Positions 7,728 through 17,174 of a stretch of 64,000 nucleotides of DNA are shown one piece after another. Under the pieces are notes generated by a model, which ran no database searches, was not told the DNA's origin, and worked only from the letters and a program-made list of their open reading frames with translations. A program made the translations under genes and the position numbers. Origin of the DNA: Tamlana sp. 2_MG-2023 (lineage in GTDB: Bacteria > Bacteroidota > Bacteroidia > Flavobacteriales > Flavobacteriaceae); contig NZ_JAUOSF010000002.1 in the NCBI RefSeq assembly GCF_030548465.1, positions 1 to 64,000 of the forward strand, read 5' to 3'. Numbering within the stretch: position 1 is the first letter of the stretch; every line of letters begins with the position of its first letter.

Positions 7728-9488
7728 TTAAATAATCAAACGTACACCACCTAAGTCTTCAACTTTATAAGGGAAACGATCACCAGGAGAGGCGATAAAC
7801 ATAAAGTTAATTGGGATATTCCATTCCTTAGAAAGTTTATTTATGAGTTCTGGGCCGAAAGCCTCATCTAGCTCTATAAATTCAATTTTAATCTGCGGAT
7901 ATTCTCGATCAATAACGTTTAAATCAGCACGCAATTCATCGGTCACTGCGTTACCATTTTTAAGGGCGGTTACGACTTTTAGTTTTCTAGTGTGCTCATT
8001 GCGTTGAATATAAAGCATTACTTTATTTAACGTCGCTACATCATCATTTTTAGTAAAATAAACGAACTCCTGCGAATTAATTTTATTAACGACATTAAGG
8101 ATTTTCTTATCGGTTTTAAAAACAAAGTTCCTAAACGGATCAAAAACGGTATGAATTAATTTCAGTAAGAATTTCAATAAGACAGTACGGTTTAGCATGA
8201 CCAAAATAAACAGTATTGAAGGTATGAAATACTCTAAAAATACGGTGAGGTTACTCGGTACACCTTCGGCTGGTTTCATAATAATATTACCAATTAAAGC
8301 TACTAAAACAGCTATAATAGCAAATATGATAGCGCCCCAACTTGCTTTTTCTGGTCGTGGTAAACGGTTTCTTTTTACTTTTAAAAGAATGTTTCCAATA
8401 CCAAAAAGAGCCATTACAGATAAAAAGGAAATGGTATAAACTCCGGCAAGTAATTTTACATCACCCTTTGTTATGAGTAACACCGAAATAGTTAAAGCAA
8501 GAAACACTAAAATGATACGGTAAGAGCTTCCTTTTTTGTTTTTCTTTAAAAAGAATTGAGGCAAAACACGGTCTAAAGCCATACGTTCTAATAATCCGGA
8601 AACACCAACAAAACTCGTTAGAACCGCACCACTTAATACTAAAAAAGCATCAATACCAATAATAATAGCTAACCAATCGCCACCTACATACGAGGCCATT
8701 TCAATTAAAAGGGTATTTTGATATTCAGGGCTTTGTAATACGGGTAATGTAAATAAAGCTAAAGCAAAAATGGCTGTTAGTGGGTTTATGACACTAACAA
8801 CAATCCACATGTTTTTTAAAGTCTTTGGGAATACGCCTTTTTGTTGTTCTTCCACAAAATTTGCTGAACTTTCAAAACCAGATACTCCAAGCATAGAGGC
8901 TGCAAAACCTAGAAAAATCGCATTAGTGATACTTCCTCCAGTAGTAGGCATTTCCCAGTTTTCAAAAAAGAGGTCAAAACCATTGCTCACTAAGAAAAAT
9001 ACAATAAAGCCCGTTAATAATAAAAATGATCCGAGGTGGAAAAGAAATATACCAATGGCAACTTTAGCCGACTCTGAAACCCCGCCAATTGTTAATGCGC
9101 CAAACATACATAACAAAACAATGGTGGCAATAATGATAGGGATAGATGGTATTAAATGATGCAAGTAATGTACGGCTTCGTTAGCTGAAATTACGGCTGT
9201 GGCCATATAAGAAAGTAAAGTCAGTGTAGCTGCAAAAGAAGCCACCGATTTGCTTGTTGTGTTTAACAAGGCGTTATAAGCACCACCATTTAAAGGTAGT
9301 GCACCAACGACTTCGCCGTATATTTTTCGGAATAAAAAAAGTACAAGTGAAACAATTAGTAAGGTAATCCAGGCATACTGACCAGCAAAGGCGATGGCTA
9401 ATGCCGAAACATATAAAACGGATGAACTGATGTCATTTCCACAAATGGCAGTAGATGCTAATTCAGAGAGTTTACTATGTTTCTTCAT
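7728..9488 (-). CDS. APC-family amino acid permease with C-terminal soluble domain
   Basis: This is a 586-aa inner-membrane transporter. The N-terminal 430 residues hold about 12 hydrophobic segments with the APC start pattern LASTAICGNDISSSVLYVSAL (segment 1) and the conserved GEVVGALPLNGGAYNALLN loop (residues 58-76). GVSGFESSANFVEEQQKGVFPKTL near 200-224 is typical of cationic/neutral amino acid permeases. Residues about 440-586 form a soluble alpha/beta domain with VKVVTALKNGN and FMFIASPGDRFPYK, resembling a universal-stress-type regulatory module. The substrate cannot be read from sequence. The gene stands alone, with a terminator just past its stop and 250 bases to the HPP gene upstream. 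Confidence 0.85.
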   Translation of the reverse strand: MKKHSKLSELASTAICGNDISSSVLYVSALAIAFAGQYAWITLLIVSLVLFLFRKIYGEVVGALPLNGGAYNALLNTTSKSVASFAATLTLLSYMATAVISANEAVHYLHHLIPSIPIIIATIVLLCMFGALTIGGVSESAKVAIGIFLFHLGSFLLLTGFIVFFLVSNGFDLFFENWEMPTTGGSITNAIFLGFAASMLGVSGFESSANFVEEQQKGVFPKTLKNMWIVVSVINPLTAIFALALFTLPVLQSPEYQNTLLIEMASYVGGDWLAIIIGIDAFLVLSGAVLTSFVGVSGLLERMALDRVLPQFFLKKNKKGSSYRIILVFLALTISVLLITKGDVKLLAGVYTISFLSVMALFGIGNILLKVKRNRLPRPEKASWGAIIFAIIAVLVALIGNIIMKPAEGVPSNLTVFLEYFIPSILFILVMLNRTVLLKFLLKLIHTVFDPFRNFVFKTDKKILNVVNKINSQEFVYFTKNDDVATLNKVMLYIQRNEHTRKLKVVTALKNGNAVTDELRADLNVIDREYPQIKIEFIELDEAFGPELINKLSKEWNIPINFMFIASPGDRFPYKVEDLGGVRLII

Positions 9489-9680
9489 TGATTTATAGGT
9501 TGGTTAACGTTATTATATTAGGTATAACACAGTTTTAGCTTATAAAGATGCTTTTTTAATCATTAGAGCACAATACAAATCTTAAAAAAATGTGAAAACT
9601 CACAACTAAGATAGTAAAAGTCTGATTAAATATAAGGAAGAAAATAGACAAGCTTATGTGTAGAGTTGTTATATTATGTA

Positions 9681-9720
9681 AAAAAAAGCCCCTTCAGGTT
9701 TTTAAAACTTGAAGGGGCTG
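9681..9720 (-). terminator. Intrinsic terminator after HPP gene
   Basis: A 15-bp stem (AGCCCCTTCAGGTTT with AAACTTGAAGGGGCT, one G-U pair) is followed on the minus strand by seven T. It lies 21 bases downstream of the HPP gene stop. Confidence 0.85.
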
Positions 9721-9740
9721 TATGTGTGCTAAAATAAATT

Positions 9741-10379
9741 TCAGCCTAAAAAGGAGGCTAGTGATTTTCTTAAACGTTTACTTTTTAATCCTCTACTTTT
9801 AAATACTCTAGTGAGTTTTCCGTTGGTTGGATATTGTCGGTGTTTTGTCATGTTGTTAAAAATTAGCGCGGTGACAAATAAAATGATACACCCAGTTAAT
9901 ACCGGTGATATCACATAGAGATATCCCAAAGATTTTATCTTTTCAGTTCCAATGATGGCTATAAGTGCCGTAGCACCTCCTGGAGGATGCAGTGTTTTAG
10001 TCATTTGCATGGCGATAATGGATGTGGCAACGGCTAGAGGTGCAGTTAGCCAAATAATATCTGGTATGAGCTTGTACATCGTCACACCAATAAAGGCCGA
10101 AATCAGGTGGCCTCCAAATAAACATCTTGGTTGGGACGACGGACTTTGTATAGCACCAAAAATAAGGACGCTAGATGCTCCGAATGATCCTATTAACAGA
10201 ATATTCTCTAATTGGGGTAAAAAGGATGATTGCAATAATGCAATTAAACCGATACCAAAGAAAGCCCCAATAAAAGACCAGAATTGTTCTCTGAAATCTA
10301 CTAGGGTTTCTTTATAAATAATGTACTTAGAAATTCGGGCTTGACGCCTGATTTTCTCTTTAATTCGCTTGTTTTTCAT
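9741..10379 (-). CDS. HPP family membrane protein
   Basis: This is a 212-aa membrane protein with a basic N-terminus, four to five hydrophobic segments (about 36-52, 60-77, 90-103, 110-127, 150-175) and the family signature HPPGGATALIAI at residues 131-142. A second typical block is SFGASSVLIFGAIQSPSSQPR (65-85). HPP proteins are integral membrane proteins linked in plants and cyanobacteria to nitrite transport; in Bacteroidetes the role is not established. It is divergent in function from both neighbours but shares the transport theme of the block between the inverted repeats. A strong terminator follows. Confidence 0.85.
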   Translation of the reverse strand: MKNKRIKEKIRRQARISKYIIYKETLVDFREQFWSFIGAFFGIGLIALLQSSFLPQLENILLIGSFGASSVLIFGAIQSPSSQPRCLFGGHLISAFIGVTMYKLIPDIIWLTAPLAVATSIIAMQMTKTLHPPGGATALIAIIGTEKIKSLGYLYVISPVLTGCIILFVTALIFNNMTKHRQYPTNGKLTRVFKSRGLKSKRLRKSLASFLG

Positions 10380-10706
10380 TACTTGAGCCGTTAGGTTGTG
10401 TGGGTCTATTAGGTTGTTTGTAATAAAGCGGCAAAAGTAAAATTTATTTATCTTTTTACCAAGTTTGTGTAAGGTATTTAATTCAAAGTAAAATTTTTTG
10501 TAGTAAGGCTAAACTTAAAACTGATTCTTAATTTTTGAGTTTGATGTTTAATTTGAATAAAACTATATTTTTTGATTATTTGTAAATTATCACCTCAGAT
10601 TGAGGTGCGATTAAGTACCTTTTATGGATTTAAGAGATGCTTTGATACCTCAGGAGCTGCAAAAAAGCATTAGGCATATTTATGAGTATTTACATTGGTA
10701 CTTGAT
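10380..10706. other. Gene-free stretch between HPP and ClC genes
   Basis: About 330 bases without a supported gene. It contains a short perfect hairpin CACCTCA-GAT-TGAGGTG at 10591-10607. A 33-codon open frame runs from ATG 10624 to 10725 on the plus strand, overlapping the end of the ClC gene on the other strand, but there is nothing to support it. Confidence 0.4.
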
Positions 10707-11975
10707 TTATTCTTTTTCCATTTGAGAACCTATAAATGGTATTCTCGGTGCTAAAAAATATCCAGTCAAACTCGCAAAAAATATTGGGATGATGTGACCG
10801 AACCCTGTTAAAGTTGCGAGTAAAATTGTTGTGCTCATCGGTGTTCGAGTTACACAAGCATTAATCGCAGCCATGCAACTCACAATGGCTAATGTTAGAT
10901 TAATGGTTGGAAATAATTGATGAATTATAAGTCCTAAAGTAGCTCCCACGAAAAATAAGGGAATTATAAATCCGCCCCGCCAGCCCGAGGTTACGGTTAT
11001 AGATATAGCAATTATTTTAAAGACTAAAATGGCAAGTAATAGAGTTAATGAGAAATCTTTAGAAAGTAGTTGGTTAATCTCGTGGTGACCGAAATATCGG
11101 GTAATTGGTAAATAAAAGGCTATAATCCCAAGTAAAACACCTCCAATTAGGGTTTTAACATATATAGGAATTAGGCGTTTTTCAAAAATATATTTAAAAA
11201 ATTTTGTACAAAAGATAAAGCCCCAACCGAATGTCGCACCAATTATCGCAAAAAGAACAGCATAACCAAAATCAAAAATCCCTGAATATTCATATGCGGA
11301 TAAATCCCATATTGGGCCAAGTCCTAAATGGATAATGATAGCAAAAACTAAATAACTAAAACAACTTGCTACAAAGGCAGGGATTATGGCTTTATAGTAT
11401 TCTACAGCATGTTTGTGGTGAAGTATTTCTAATGAAAATAAGCTACCTCCTAAAGGAGCTCCAAATAATGCGGTAAACCCTGAAGCCATTCCAGCAATGC
11501 TTAAAGACCTTAATTCTTCACCTTTAAGTCGTAATAGCTTGCCTAACCAAGTGCCTGTGGAACCTGTTACTTGTACTAATGGAGCCTCAGGCCCAAGGCT
11601 TCCACCAGATGCTACACATAATAAAGATGAAAGCACCATGGACGGGTTGTTCTTAGGGTCAAGCTTCCCTTTGTTAAATCGAATATTGTTAACAATTAAA
11701 TGTATTTCGCCTGGATCACCAATGAAGTGAATAATCAAACCAGCTAAAAGGCCGCATGTTGCCATAACGGGAATAACTTGCCAACCATTAAAAATTTCTA
11801 GTTGATGTGTTAAAAACTCAAGGCCAATCCAATAAACGCCTGAAATTAATCCACCAATTAAACCGAGAAAAGCCCATAATAGAAAATTTCTACTGAATAC
11901 GAATGGATTAAATCGTACGGGTTGGTCTAAGATATTTAAATAGGTGACTAATTTTCTTCTTTGTTTTAATTTCAC
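10707..11975 (-). CDS. ClC-type chloride channel / anion:proton antiporter
   Basis: This is a 422-aa membrane protein of the CLC family with about ten or more hydrophobic helices. The conserved anion-pathway segment reads GGSLGPEAP at residues 124-132 (in the place of the more common GKEGP loop), followed by GFTALFGAPLGGSLFSLE and, later, GWRGGFIIPLFFVGATLG, matching the GxFxP selectivity segment. No C-terminal CBS domains are present, as in short bacterial forms. It should exchange or conduct chloride, or a related anion such as fluoride, across the inner membrane; the sequence does not settle which. It lies inside the block flanked by inverted repeats and has its own 230-base upstream region. 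Confidence 0.88.
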   Translation of the reverse strand: MKLKQRRKLVTYLNILDQPVRFNPFVFSRNFLLWAFLGLIGGLISGVYWIGLEFLTHQLEIFNGWQVIPVMATCGLLAGLIIHFIGDPGEIHLIVNNIRFNKGKLDPKNNPSMVLSSLLCVASGGSLGPEAPLVQVTGSTGTWLGKLLRLKGEELRSLSIAGMASGFTALFGAPLGGSLFSLEILHHKHAVEYYKAIIPAFVASCFSYLVFAIIIHLGLGPIWDLSAYEYSGIFDFGYAVLFAIIGATFGWGFIFCTKFFKYIFEKRLIPIYVKTLIGGVLLGIIAFYLPITRYFGHHEINQLLSKDFSLTLLLAILVFKIIAISITVTSGWRGGFIIPLFFVGATLGLIIHQLFPTINLTLAIVSCMAAINACVTRTPMSTTILLATLTGFGHIIPIFFASLTGYFLAPRIPFIGSQMEKE

Positions 11976-12080
11976 TTTTTTTAATTGAAAAATTTAAAAT
12001 AATATAAAATTTAATGAAGGAAGTACAGTTGTATTTCGGTTTGCTTTTACAAATACGCTGGTCTACTCATCAATAAACTT

Positions 12081-12107
12081 ATGATTAATCATGATCATTT
12101 TAATCAT
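12081..12107. promoter_or_regulatory. Overlapping ATGATTA palindromes upstream of ClC gene
   Basis: The 12-bp perfect palindrome ATGATTAATCAT (12081-12092) is followed by a third TAATCAT half site at 12101-12107, about 105 bases before the ClC start. This may be an operator. The rest of 11976-12203 shows nothing else that I can name. Confidence 0.35.
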
Positions 12108-12203
12108 TTTGCGCCGCAAGGTACTATTTTTTATAATAAATAGGGTTTATTGATTTTAGAGTCTTTTATATTTGATCTATCTACCAAAAATTAAATATTT
12201 TTT

Positions 12204-12355
12204 TTGTATATCGGTTTTGTAACCTAAATATATTATTTACGTCATTCCGAATTTATTTCGGAATCTCATAAAGCTAATAATTAATATATTGTGTTGGGAA
12301 CCTGAAACAAGTTCAGGTTGACGATAACAATTATGTCACATTACGGATAATCAGA
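12204..12355 (-). repeat. 152-bp intergenic repeat, right copy
   Basis: This is the inverted partner of 7277-7428, same length, about seven mismatches. It carries the same two palindromes (ATTCCGAA/TTCGGAAT and AACCTGAA/TTCAGGTT) and ends 23 bases before the stop of the zinc peptidase gene. Confidence 0.9.
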
Positions 12356-12378
12356 TATTTTTTATTTCATATATATAT

Positions 12379-13281
12379 TTATAACGGATTCGCATTAAAG
12401 GTATCACCTTGTGAAAGATCGCCAGTCTCAAAACCTTTTTTAAACCAACGCATACGCTGAGCTGATGTTCCGTGAGTAAAAGAGTCAGGAACTACACGTC
12501 CCGAAGCATTTTTTTGTAAGCGATCGTCTCCAATAGCATTGGCAGCATTTAAAGCTTCTTCTAAATCGCCAGATTCCATCATTTGAGTCATTGCTTGTGA
12601 GTGATGTGCCCAAACACCGGCAAGGAAATCGGCTTGAAGTTCTAAGCGTACAGAATATTTATTGTATTCAGTTTGGCTTATGGTTCCGCGTAAGCGATCT
12701 ATTTTTTCTGTAATCCCCATAATTTTTTGAATGTGATGACCAACTTCATGGGCAATAACGTAGGCTTGAGCGAAATCTCCTGGTGCGTTTAATTGGCGCT
12801 CCATATCATTAAAAAAGCTTAGGTCTAAGTATAGTTTTTCATCTCCCGGACAATAGAAAGGCCCCGTAGCACTAGAAGCTGATCCGCATGCTGAAGACAC
12901 CGAACCGGTAAAAAGCACTAGGGTAGGGTTGCGATAATTTTCTAATTCGGCATTCCAAACATCTTCGGTATTGGCTAAAATCGTTGCGCTAAATTCTGCC
13001 AATTCATTTTCTTTCTCTGTGCCTTGGTAAGGTGCGGCATTTTCAGTTTGAATTTGGCCACCTCCAAAAAACTGACTGATAATATTAATAGGGTTGTTGC
13101 CCGTAAGAAAGGATCCTATAAGAAAGATGCCTACAATAATTAAGCCTGTTTTTGAAAATAAAAGCTTGATTAGTGGTCCGAGAAGCATGGGGTTAAATCC
13201 GCCAATGCCGCGACTGCTACTACCTCCTTGCCCTCTTCGGTCTTCAATATTTGAGCTTTGCCTTCTACCTTTCCATTTCAT
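12379..13281 (-). CDS. ypfJ: Neutral zinc metallopeptidase, YpfJ family
   Basis: This is a 300-aa protein with the standard YpfJ start MKWKGRRQSSNIEDRRG, a single membrane anchor at about residues 37-60, and a periplasmic zincin-like domain. The zinc motif HEVGH is at residues 178-182, preceded by PFYCPGDEKLYLDLSFF, and the conserved ELQADFLAGVWAHH segment supplies the third ligand. The C-terminus FTHGTSAQRMRWFKKG is also typical. The family is widespread; its physiological substrate is unknown. The length is normal. It is transcribed alone with no close partner. Confidence 0.92.
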   Translation of the reverse strand: MKWKGRRQSSNIEDRRGQGGSSSRGIGGFNPMLLGPLIKLLFSKTGLIIVGIFLIGSFLTGNNPINIISQFFGGGQIQTENAAPYQGTEKENELAEFSATILANTEDVWNAELENYRNPTLVLFTGSVSSACGSASSATGPFYCPGDEKLYLDLSFFNDMERQLNAPGDFAQAYVIAHEVGHHIQKIMGITEKIDRLRGTISQTEYNKYSVRLELQADFLAGVWAHHSQAMTQMMESGDLEEALNAANAIGDDRLQKNASGRVVPDSFTHGTSAQRMRWFKKGFETGDLSQGDTFNANPL

Positions 13282-13448
13282 GATTTTTGTTTTAGTTGGA
13301 TTAATTTTTAATGATTCAATTTACTTATAATTTCAATAAATAAGTAGAAGTCATTGTAAATAATTTATTATTGGAAAGTCTAGAAGTTATTACGCAGAGT
13401 TTCACAGAGAAAAATACAGAGCTTCACTGAGAAAATAAATTGATACCA

Positions 13449-14801
13449 CTAAACAGCCAAGTCGTCGTGTCTTATTTTAAGCGATTCCTTTTGTTTCTGA
13501 CGTAGTAAGGCGAAACCAAAGGTTAAAACCCCAACACGACCAATAAACATTAAAATAATGATCATTGCTTTTCCGAGTACTGAGAGATCGGCGGTAATTC
13601 CTGTACTTAAACCAACAGTTCCTAAAGCTGATGCGACTTCAAATAAAATTTGAATAAAAGTAAAATCATCAGTGTAGGCGAGTAAAAAGGAGAACAGAAA
13701 GATTAAACTGGTATACAGTATAAAGGTAGATGTAGCCACATAAATCCTTTCAAAAGGAATGATGCGGTTTAAGAATGTGATTTTCTTTTGTGCTAATAAT
13801 CTGCTCTTCACAATGGCAATCATAGCTGTTAAAGTTGTGATTTTCATGCCCCCAGCTGTTCCTGAAGGAGAGGCCCCGATGTACATGAGAAAAATAACGA
13901 ATAATAATATAGGTAAAGAGAAGTTTCCAATATGTATAGTGTTAAAACCAACAGTGGTCATGGCAGACATCGCTTGGAAAAATGATGTTAAAATAGTATG
14001 ATTTGTACCTAGAAGACTTGTAGATTCAGAAGTATAAATAAGCATGGTTCCTAAAAATAGTAGTATTAAAAAACCATAAACTATAATTTTGGTTGTGAAG
14101 GTTGTTTCTTTTGTTCTTCCAGTAATGCGATACCATATATCTGTGATAACAATGAAACCTATAGAGCCTGCGACCGATAAAATACAAATAATTAAATTGA
14201 TAAAAACATTGTCGTGGTAGCTTTCAAAGCCATCAGGAAATAGTGAAAACCCAGCTGTACAAAATGCGGAAATGCTATGAAATATTGAAAACCAGACTGC
14301 TTTAAAACCTTCCATTCCAGTATTTGTAAATGCTATGTAGAATAAAATAGCACCTAAAGCTTCCATAACGGCTGTAAAAACAATAACACTTTTAATGAAA
14401 TCATTAATTATAATGTTTTTTGGGAGCGCAAATTCTGTTCCTAATACTTTGTTGTGCCAATGCGTTATTTTTTTTGTGGTAAATAATAAAAAATAAGTGG
14501 TTAGGGTCATGTAGCCAATCCCCCCAAGTTGAACAAGTGAGAGTATAACGAGTTGACCCATAAAATTATAGGACTCGAATAGGTCTATAGTCGCTAACCC
14601 TGTGGTTGATATGGCTGAAGTTGAAATGAATAAATTATCCATGAGTGAAATATCTATTTTATGGAATAGAGGGATAGACAACAAAACAAATCCGACAAGT
14701 GTATATAAAAGAAATCCCCAAACTAAATTCATTTGAGGGGATTTTCCAATTTGGAATTTTCTATACCAACTTGATAGTTTTTTGTGATAATTAGCTTTCA
14801 T
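13449..14801 (-). CDS. TrkH/KtrB-type potassium uptake protein
   Basis: This is a 450-aa channel subunit of the Trk/Ktr/HKT superfamily. All four pore-loop filters are visible: STTGLATID (near residue 65), CTAGFSLFPDG (near 180), TTVGFNTIHIG (near 285) and GTVGLSTGI (near 395), with M1-P-M2 hydrophobic segments around each. The length fits KtrB better than the longer TrkH. It imports potassium, normally gated by a cytoplasmic RCK subunit (TrkA/KtrA). No such partner is adjacent: the next gene upstream is a repressor 280 bases away, so the partner must be elsewhere. In 14802-15081 I see no gene. Confidence 0.92.
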   Translation of the reverse strand: MKANYHKKLSSWYRKFQIGKSPQMNLVWGFLLYTLVGFVLLSIPLFHKIDISLMDNLFISTSAISTTGLATIDLFESYNFMGQLVILSLVQLGGIGYMTLTTYFLLFTTKKITHWHNKVLGTEFALPKNIIINDFIKSVIVFTAVMEALGAILFYIAFTNTGMEGFKAVWFSIFHSISAFCTAGFSLFPDGFESYHDNVFINLIICILSVAGSIGFIVITDIWYRITGRTKETTFTTKIIVYGFLILLFLGTMLIYTSESTSLLGTNHTILTSFFQAMSAMTTVGFNTIHIGNFSLPILLFVIFLMYIGASPSGTAGGMKITTLTAMIAIVKSRLLAQKKITFLNRIIPFERIYVATSTFILYTSLIFLFSFLLAYTDDFTFIQILFEVASALGTVGLSTGITADLSVLGKAMIIILMFIGRVGVLTFGFALLRQKQKESLKIRHDDLAV

Positions 14802-15081
14802 TCATGATTTTTATGTGACCTTACCGGAAACAGATATTGGTTAAATTTAATTATTTTAGACACAGATTCCACAGATTGTCACAGGTTTTTTTCACTCTAC
14901 AATTTTGTGCCTTCCGTCTACGCAAGAAAAAAAATACACAAGATTATCATGAAGCTATTACACCGAGCTCCATTGAGAAATAAATTAGGCATCCATTTCA
15001 TAGATTAATGTTTACGCTAAATATAAAACTAGCGCAAGAGTTAGTCTCCAAAAACTAATAACCAAAAACCAGTAACCAACA

Positions 15082-15855
15082 TTAATTAACTAGTTTTTCC
15101 AAAGCCTTAAGTTCAACTCCAAGTTCAGTAAACATGTTCATGATGCTACTGTATTTTAGCTCTTCTTCGCTGTATTCTTGAGTGTTGATACTGCAAACGT
15201 ATTCCCAAAGCTCTAGTACTTCACTAATAGGGACGCTATAATCATGATAGAATTTATTATCAGACATTAATAGCAGTGAACCATTAAAATCGATATTATT
15301 CATAACACGTTTATAAACAATACCATCGTTGGCAGTCACTAGCACATAGGTTCGCCCTGTTTTTATGTCGTTTCTACTTTCTATAAAACGCCCAATAACA
15401 TACGAACCATCTTTTAAAGGCAACATAGAGTCACCCTTTATAGGGAAGGCACGGTGTTTGCCTGTGGGCAAAAAGGGGAGTTTAATTTTTTGGAGCTGTT
15501 CAATAAATTCCGGATCGTCGTAACCAGCCAAATAACCTGCTGAAGCTTTTACAGGAACGACTTCAATGAGATCTTCGTTATCACTATCAACCGTAATTGG
15601 AAATAAAACACGTTGATTATTCAATTCTATGAATGAAAAATCTTTGGCTTTGGTAAGATCCTTTCTAAGTAAAATATCGATAGGAATTTTAAAATAATCA
15701 GAGAGTTGAATAAGAAACTCTATGGTAGGAGCAGAGCGACCTTCTTCATAAGATCCAATACGCGAACGGTTTACCTTTAGTTCTTCTGAAAAGGCTTCTT
15801 GAGAAAGCTTTTTAAGTCCTCTCAAGTGTTTAATGTTTTTAGATATACAAGTCAT
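15082..15855 (-). CDS. XRE-type repressor with S24/LexA-like peptidase domain
   Basis: This is a 257-aa protein with an N-terminal helix-turn-helix (residues 5-62, LSQEAFSEELKVNRSRIGSYE), a linker, and a C-terminal S24 domain (about 95-220). The Ser-Lys dyad is visible as GDSM (Ser143) and VYKRV (Lys182), and ASAGYL at 104-109 gives a candidate Ala-Gly self-cleavage site (106/107). Proteins of this build resemble phage CI and LexA: they repress targets until self-cleavage under DNA damage. This family is common and chromosomal in Flavobacteriaceae, so prophage origin need not be assumed. A palindrome overlapping its promoter suggests autoregulation. A coiled C-terminus (225-257) may aid dimerisation. 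Confidence 0.88.
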   Translation of the reverse strand: MTCISKNIKHLRGLKKLSQEAFSEELKVNRSRIGSYEEGRSAPTIEFLIQLSDYFKIPIDILLRKDLTKAKDFSFIELNNQRVLFPITVDSDNEDLIEVVPVKASAGYLAGYDDPEFIEQLQKIKLPFLPTGKHRAFPIKGDSMLPLKDGSYVIGRFIESRNDIKTGRTYVLVTANDGIVYKRVMNNIDFNGSLLLMSDNKFYHDYSVPISEVLELWEYVCSINTQEYSEEELKYSSIMNMFTELGVELKALEKLVN

Positions 15856-15862
15856 GATACTA

Positions 15863-15884
15863 CAAATATAAGTAATAATTACTT
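15863..15884 (-). promoter_or_regulatory. Promoter -7 box and palindromic operator of the S24-type repressor
   Basis: On the minus strand TATATTTG (15863-15870) matches TAnnTTTG and ends 7 bases before the ATG, so the mRNA would be leaderless or nearly so. Directly upstream is the 15-bp palindrome AAGTAATAATTACTT (15870-15884), well placed for autorepression. Confidence 0.55.
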
Positions 15885-15929
15885 TTATATGTAGTTAAAT
15901 TTTATTGTGAATTAAAAAAAGAAAACAGC

Positions 15930-17102
15930 CTATTTTGGAAAGGCGTAGTTTTCAGGATTATAATTTAGAATGTGGTTAATAACTTCAGAAGTATCTTCGG
16001 TAAGGTGCAGCAATTCTCCATATGGCCTACCTTCAGAGGTTTGCTTCATGAAATTCCAAAGAGGTCTTTCTACAGTCCAAGCTTTAATTCCAAAAAGAAT
16101 CATGGGTGAAACATATTTCTTTGTGGCATGTATATTATACGGTGCATAGTGGTTTTGTGTGGCATCCTGAAATATTTCCTGAGTGGTTCCTGCGCTACCT
16201 GGAGCAAAAATAACACCGTATTTAGCAATAGTAAGTAAACCATCTTCTCGAACACTATTGGCAAAGTATTTGGCTATATGTGTAGCAAAAGGAGCAGGTG
16301 GTTCATGTCCATAAAGCCAAGTGGGAACGCCAATACTCATTGATGCTTTTTCTTTTCCTGGCGGAATGGGGTATTTAGTCATTATTTTCCAAGCACGATG
16401 CAACCAATCTTTGTCATCGTATTCTTTTCCTTTAGGCGAATCAACTGGGCGTGTTTTAAATTCATTAACAGCTTCTATTAATTCATTTTCTGTTCGACAA
16501 GCAAAATAGGCACCTAAGTGCGTGGCCTCCATAGCGCCTGGACCACCGCCGCTAACCATGAGAAAACCCTTCCGCGTAAGCGTTCTTGATATTTTTGCTA
16601 TTTCTAAGTAATAAGGGTCTTGACGTTCCATGGCATGTCCTCCCATTATGGCAACTACTTTTCGATCTTCGATAAGTTCGTAAAGCGCATCGGTAATGCT
16701 GTGGTCATGGAGTCTTCTGGCTAAACTGGTGTGGATGGAAGCAGGGGTTTCCAGACCGTTTTCTACATAATCTTTGTAGACTTTGTAGTCGAAGGTGTCC
16801 TTATAACCGCCTTCATTATTGATGTCAAAACCTTTAAATAATTCTTCTACCGAGTATAATCTGGCTTTGTGCATTTTAAAAGGCTGGTCTTTTCTGTTGG
16901 AAATGATCATGCCTCCTGTTTTAACAATATGTCCAGCAGCTTCATTGGTTAAATCACAACCCAAAAACATAGCGTCTTTGAAAGTGTGTTCAAAAATTTT
17001 AGCATCATAAGCCAGTAAATTTAGTTCTTGTAAGGCAACGGGAGTTTTTGCTCCAGAATTTACCCAGTTTTCAAAATCTAATAAATCGTCTATTTCGGTC
17101 AT
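15930..17102 (-). CDS. LOG family protein (Rossmann-fold nucleotide-binding, long form)
   Basis: This is a 390-aa protein. The core (about 145-330) is a LOG/lysine-decarboxylase-like Rossmann fold with VAIMGGHAM (150-158), SGGGPGAMEATHLGAYFA (184-201) and PGSAGTTQE at 301-309, in place of the canonical PGGxGTxxE. Short LOG enzymes are cytokinin-nucleoside 5'-monophosphate phosphoribohydrolases and cleave nucleotides such as AMP; the long form with extra N-terminal 140 residues is of unproven activity. The ATG start at 17102 gives the usual long-form length. It is separated from the repressor by 74 bases and from the next, broken, gene by 72 bases. Confidence 0.85.
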   Translation of the reverse strand: MTEIDDLLDFENWVNSGAKTPVALQELNLLAYDAKIFEHTFKDAMFLGCDLTNEAAGHIVKTGGMIISNRKDQPFKMHKARLYSVEELFKGFDINNEGGYKDTFDYKVYKDYVENGLETPASIHTSLARRLHDHSITDALYELIEDRKVVAIMGGHAMERQDPYYLEIAKISRTLTRKGFLMVSGGGPGAMEATHLGAYFACRTENELIEAVNEFKTRPVDSPKGKEYDDKDWLHRAWKIMTKYPIPPGKEKASMSIGVPTWLYGHEPPAPFATHIAKYFANSVREDGLLTIAKYGVIFAPGSAGTTQEIFQDATQNHYAPYNIHATKKYVSPMILFGIKAWTVERPLWNFMKQTSEGRPYGELLHLTEDTSEVINHILNYNPENYAFPK

Positions 17103-17174
17103 GAATACTTAGGTTTGAAGTCTTTAATAGCATTAAAAGTTGATGAAAAAGGCTGTCGTTTAGTTTGCTAATAT

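Noticed and set aside
10624-10725. 33-codon open frame after the HPP-ClC gap
   Set aside because: Overlaps the end of the ClC gene on the other strand and has no recognisable motif or conserved context.
15082-15855. Prophage signalled by a CI-like repressor
   Set aside because: No phage structural, replication or lysis genes are nearby; LOG and TrkH genes flank it.
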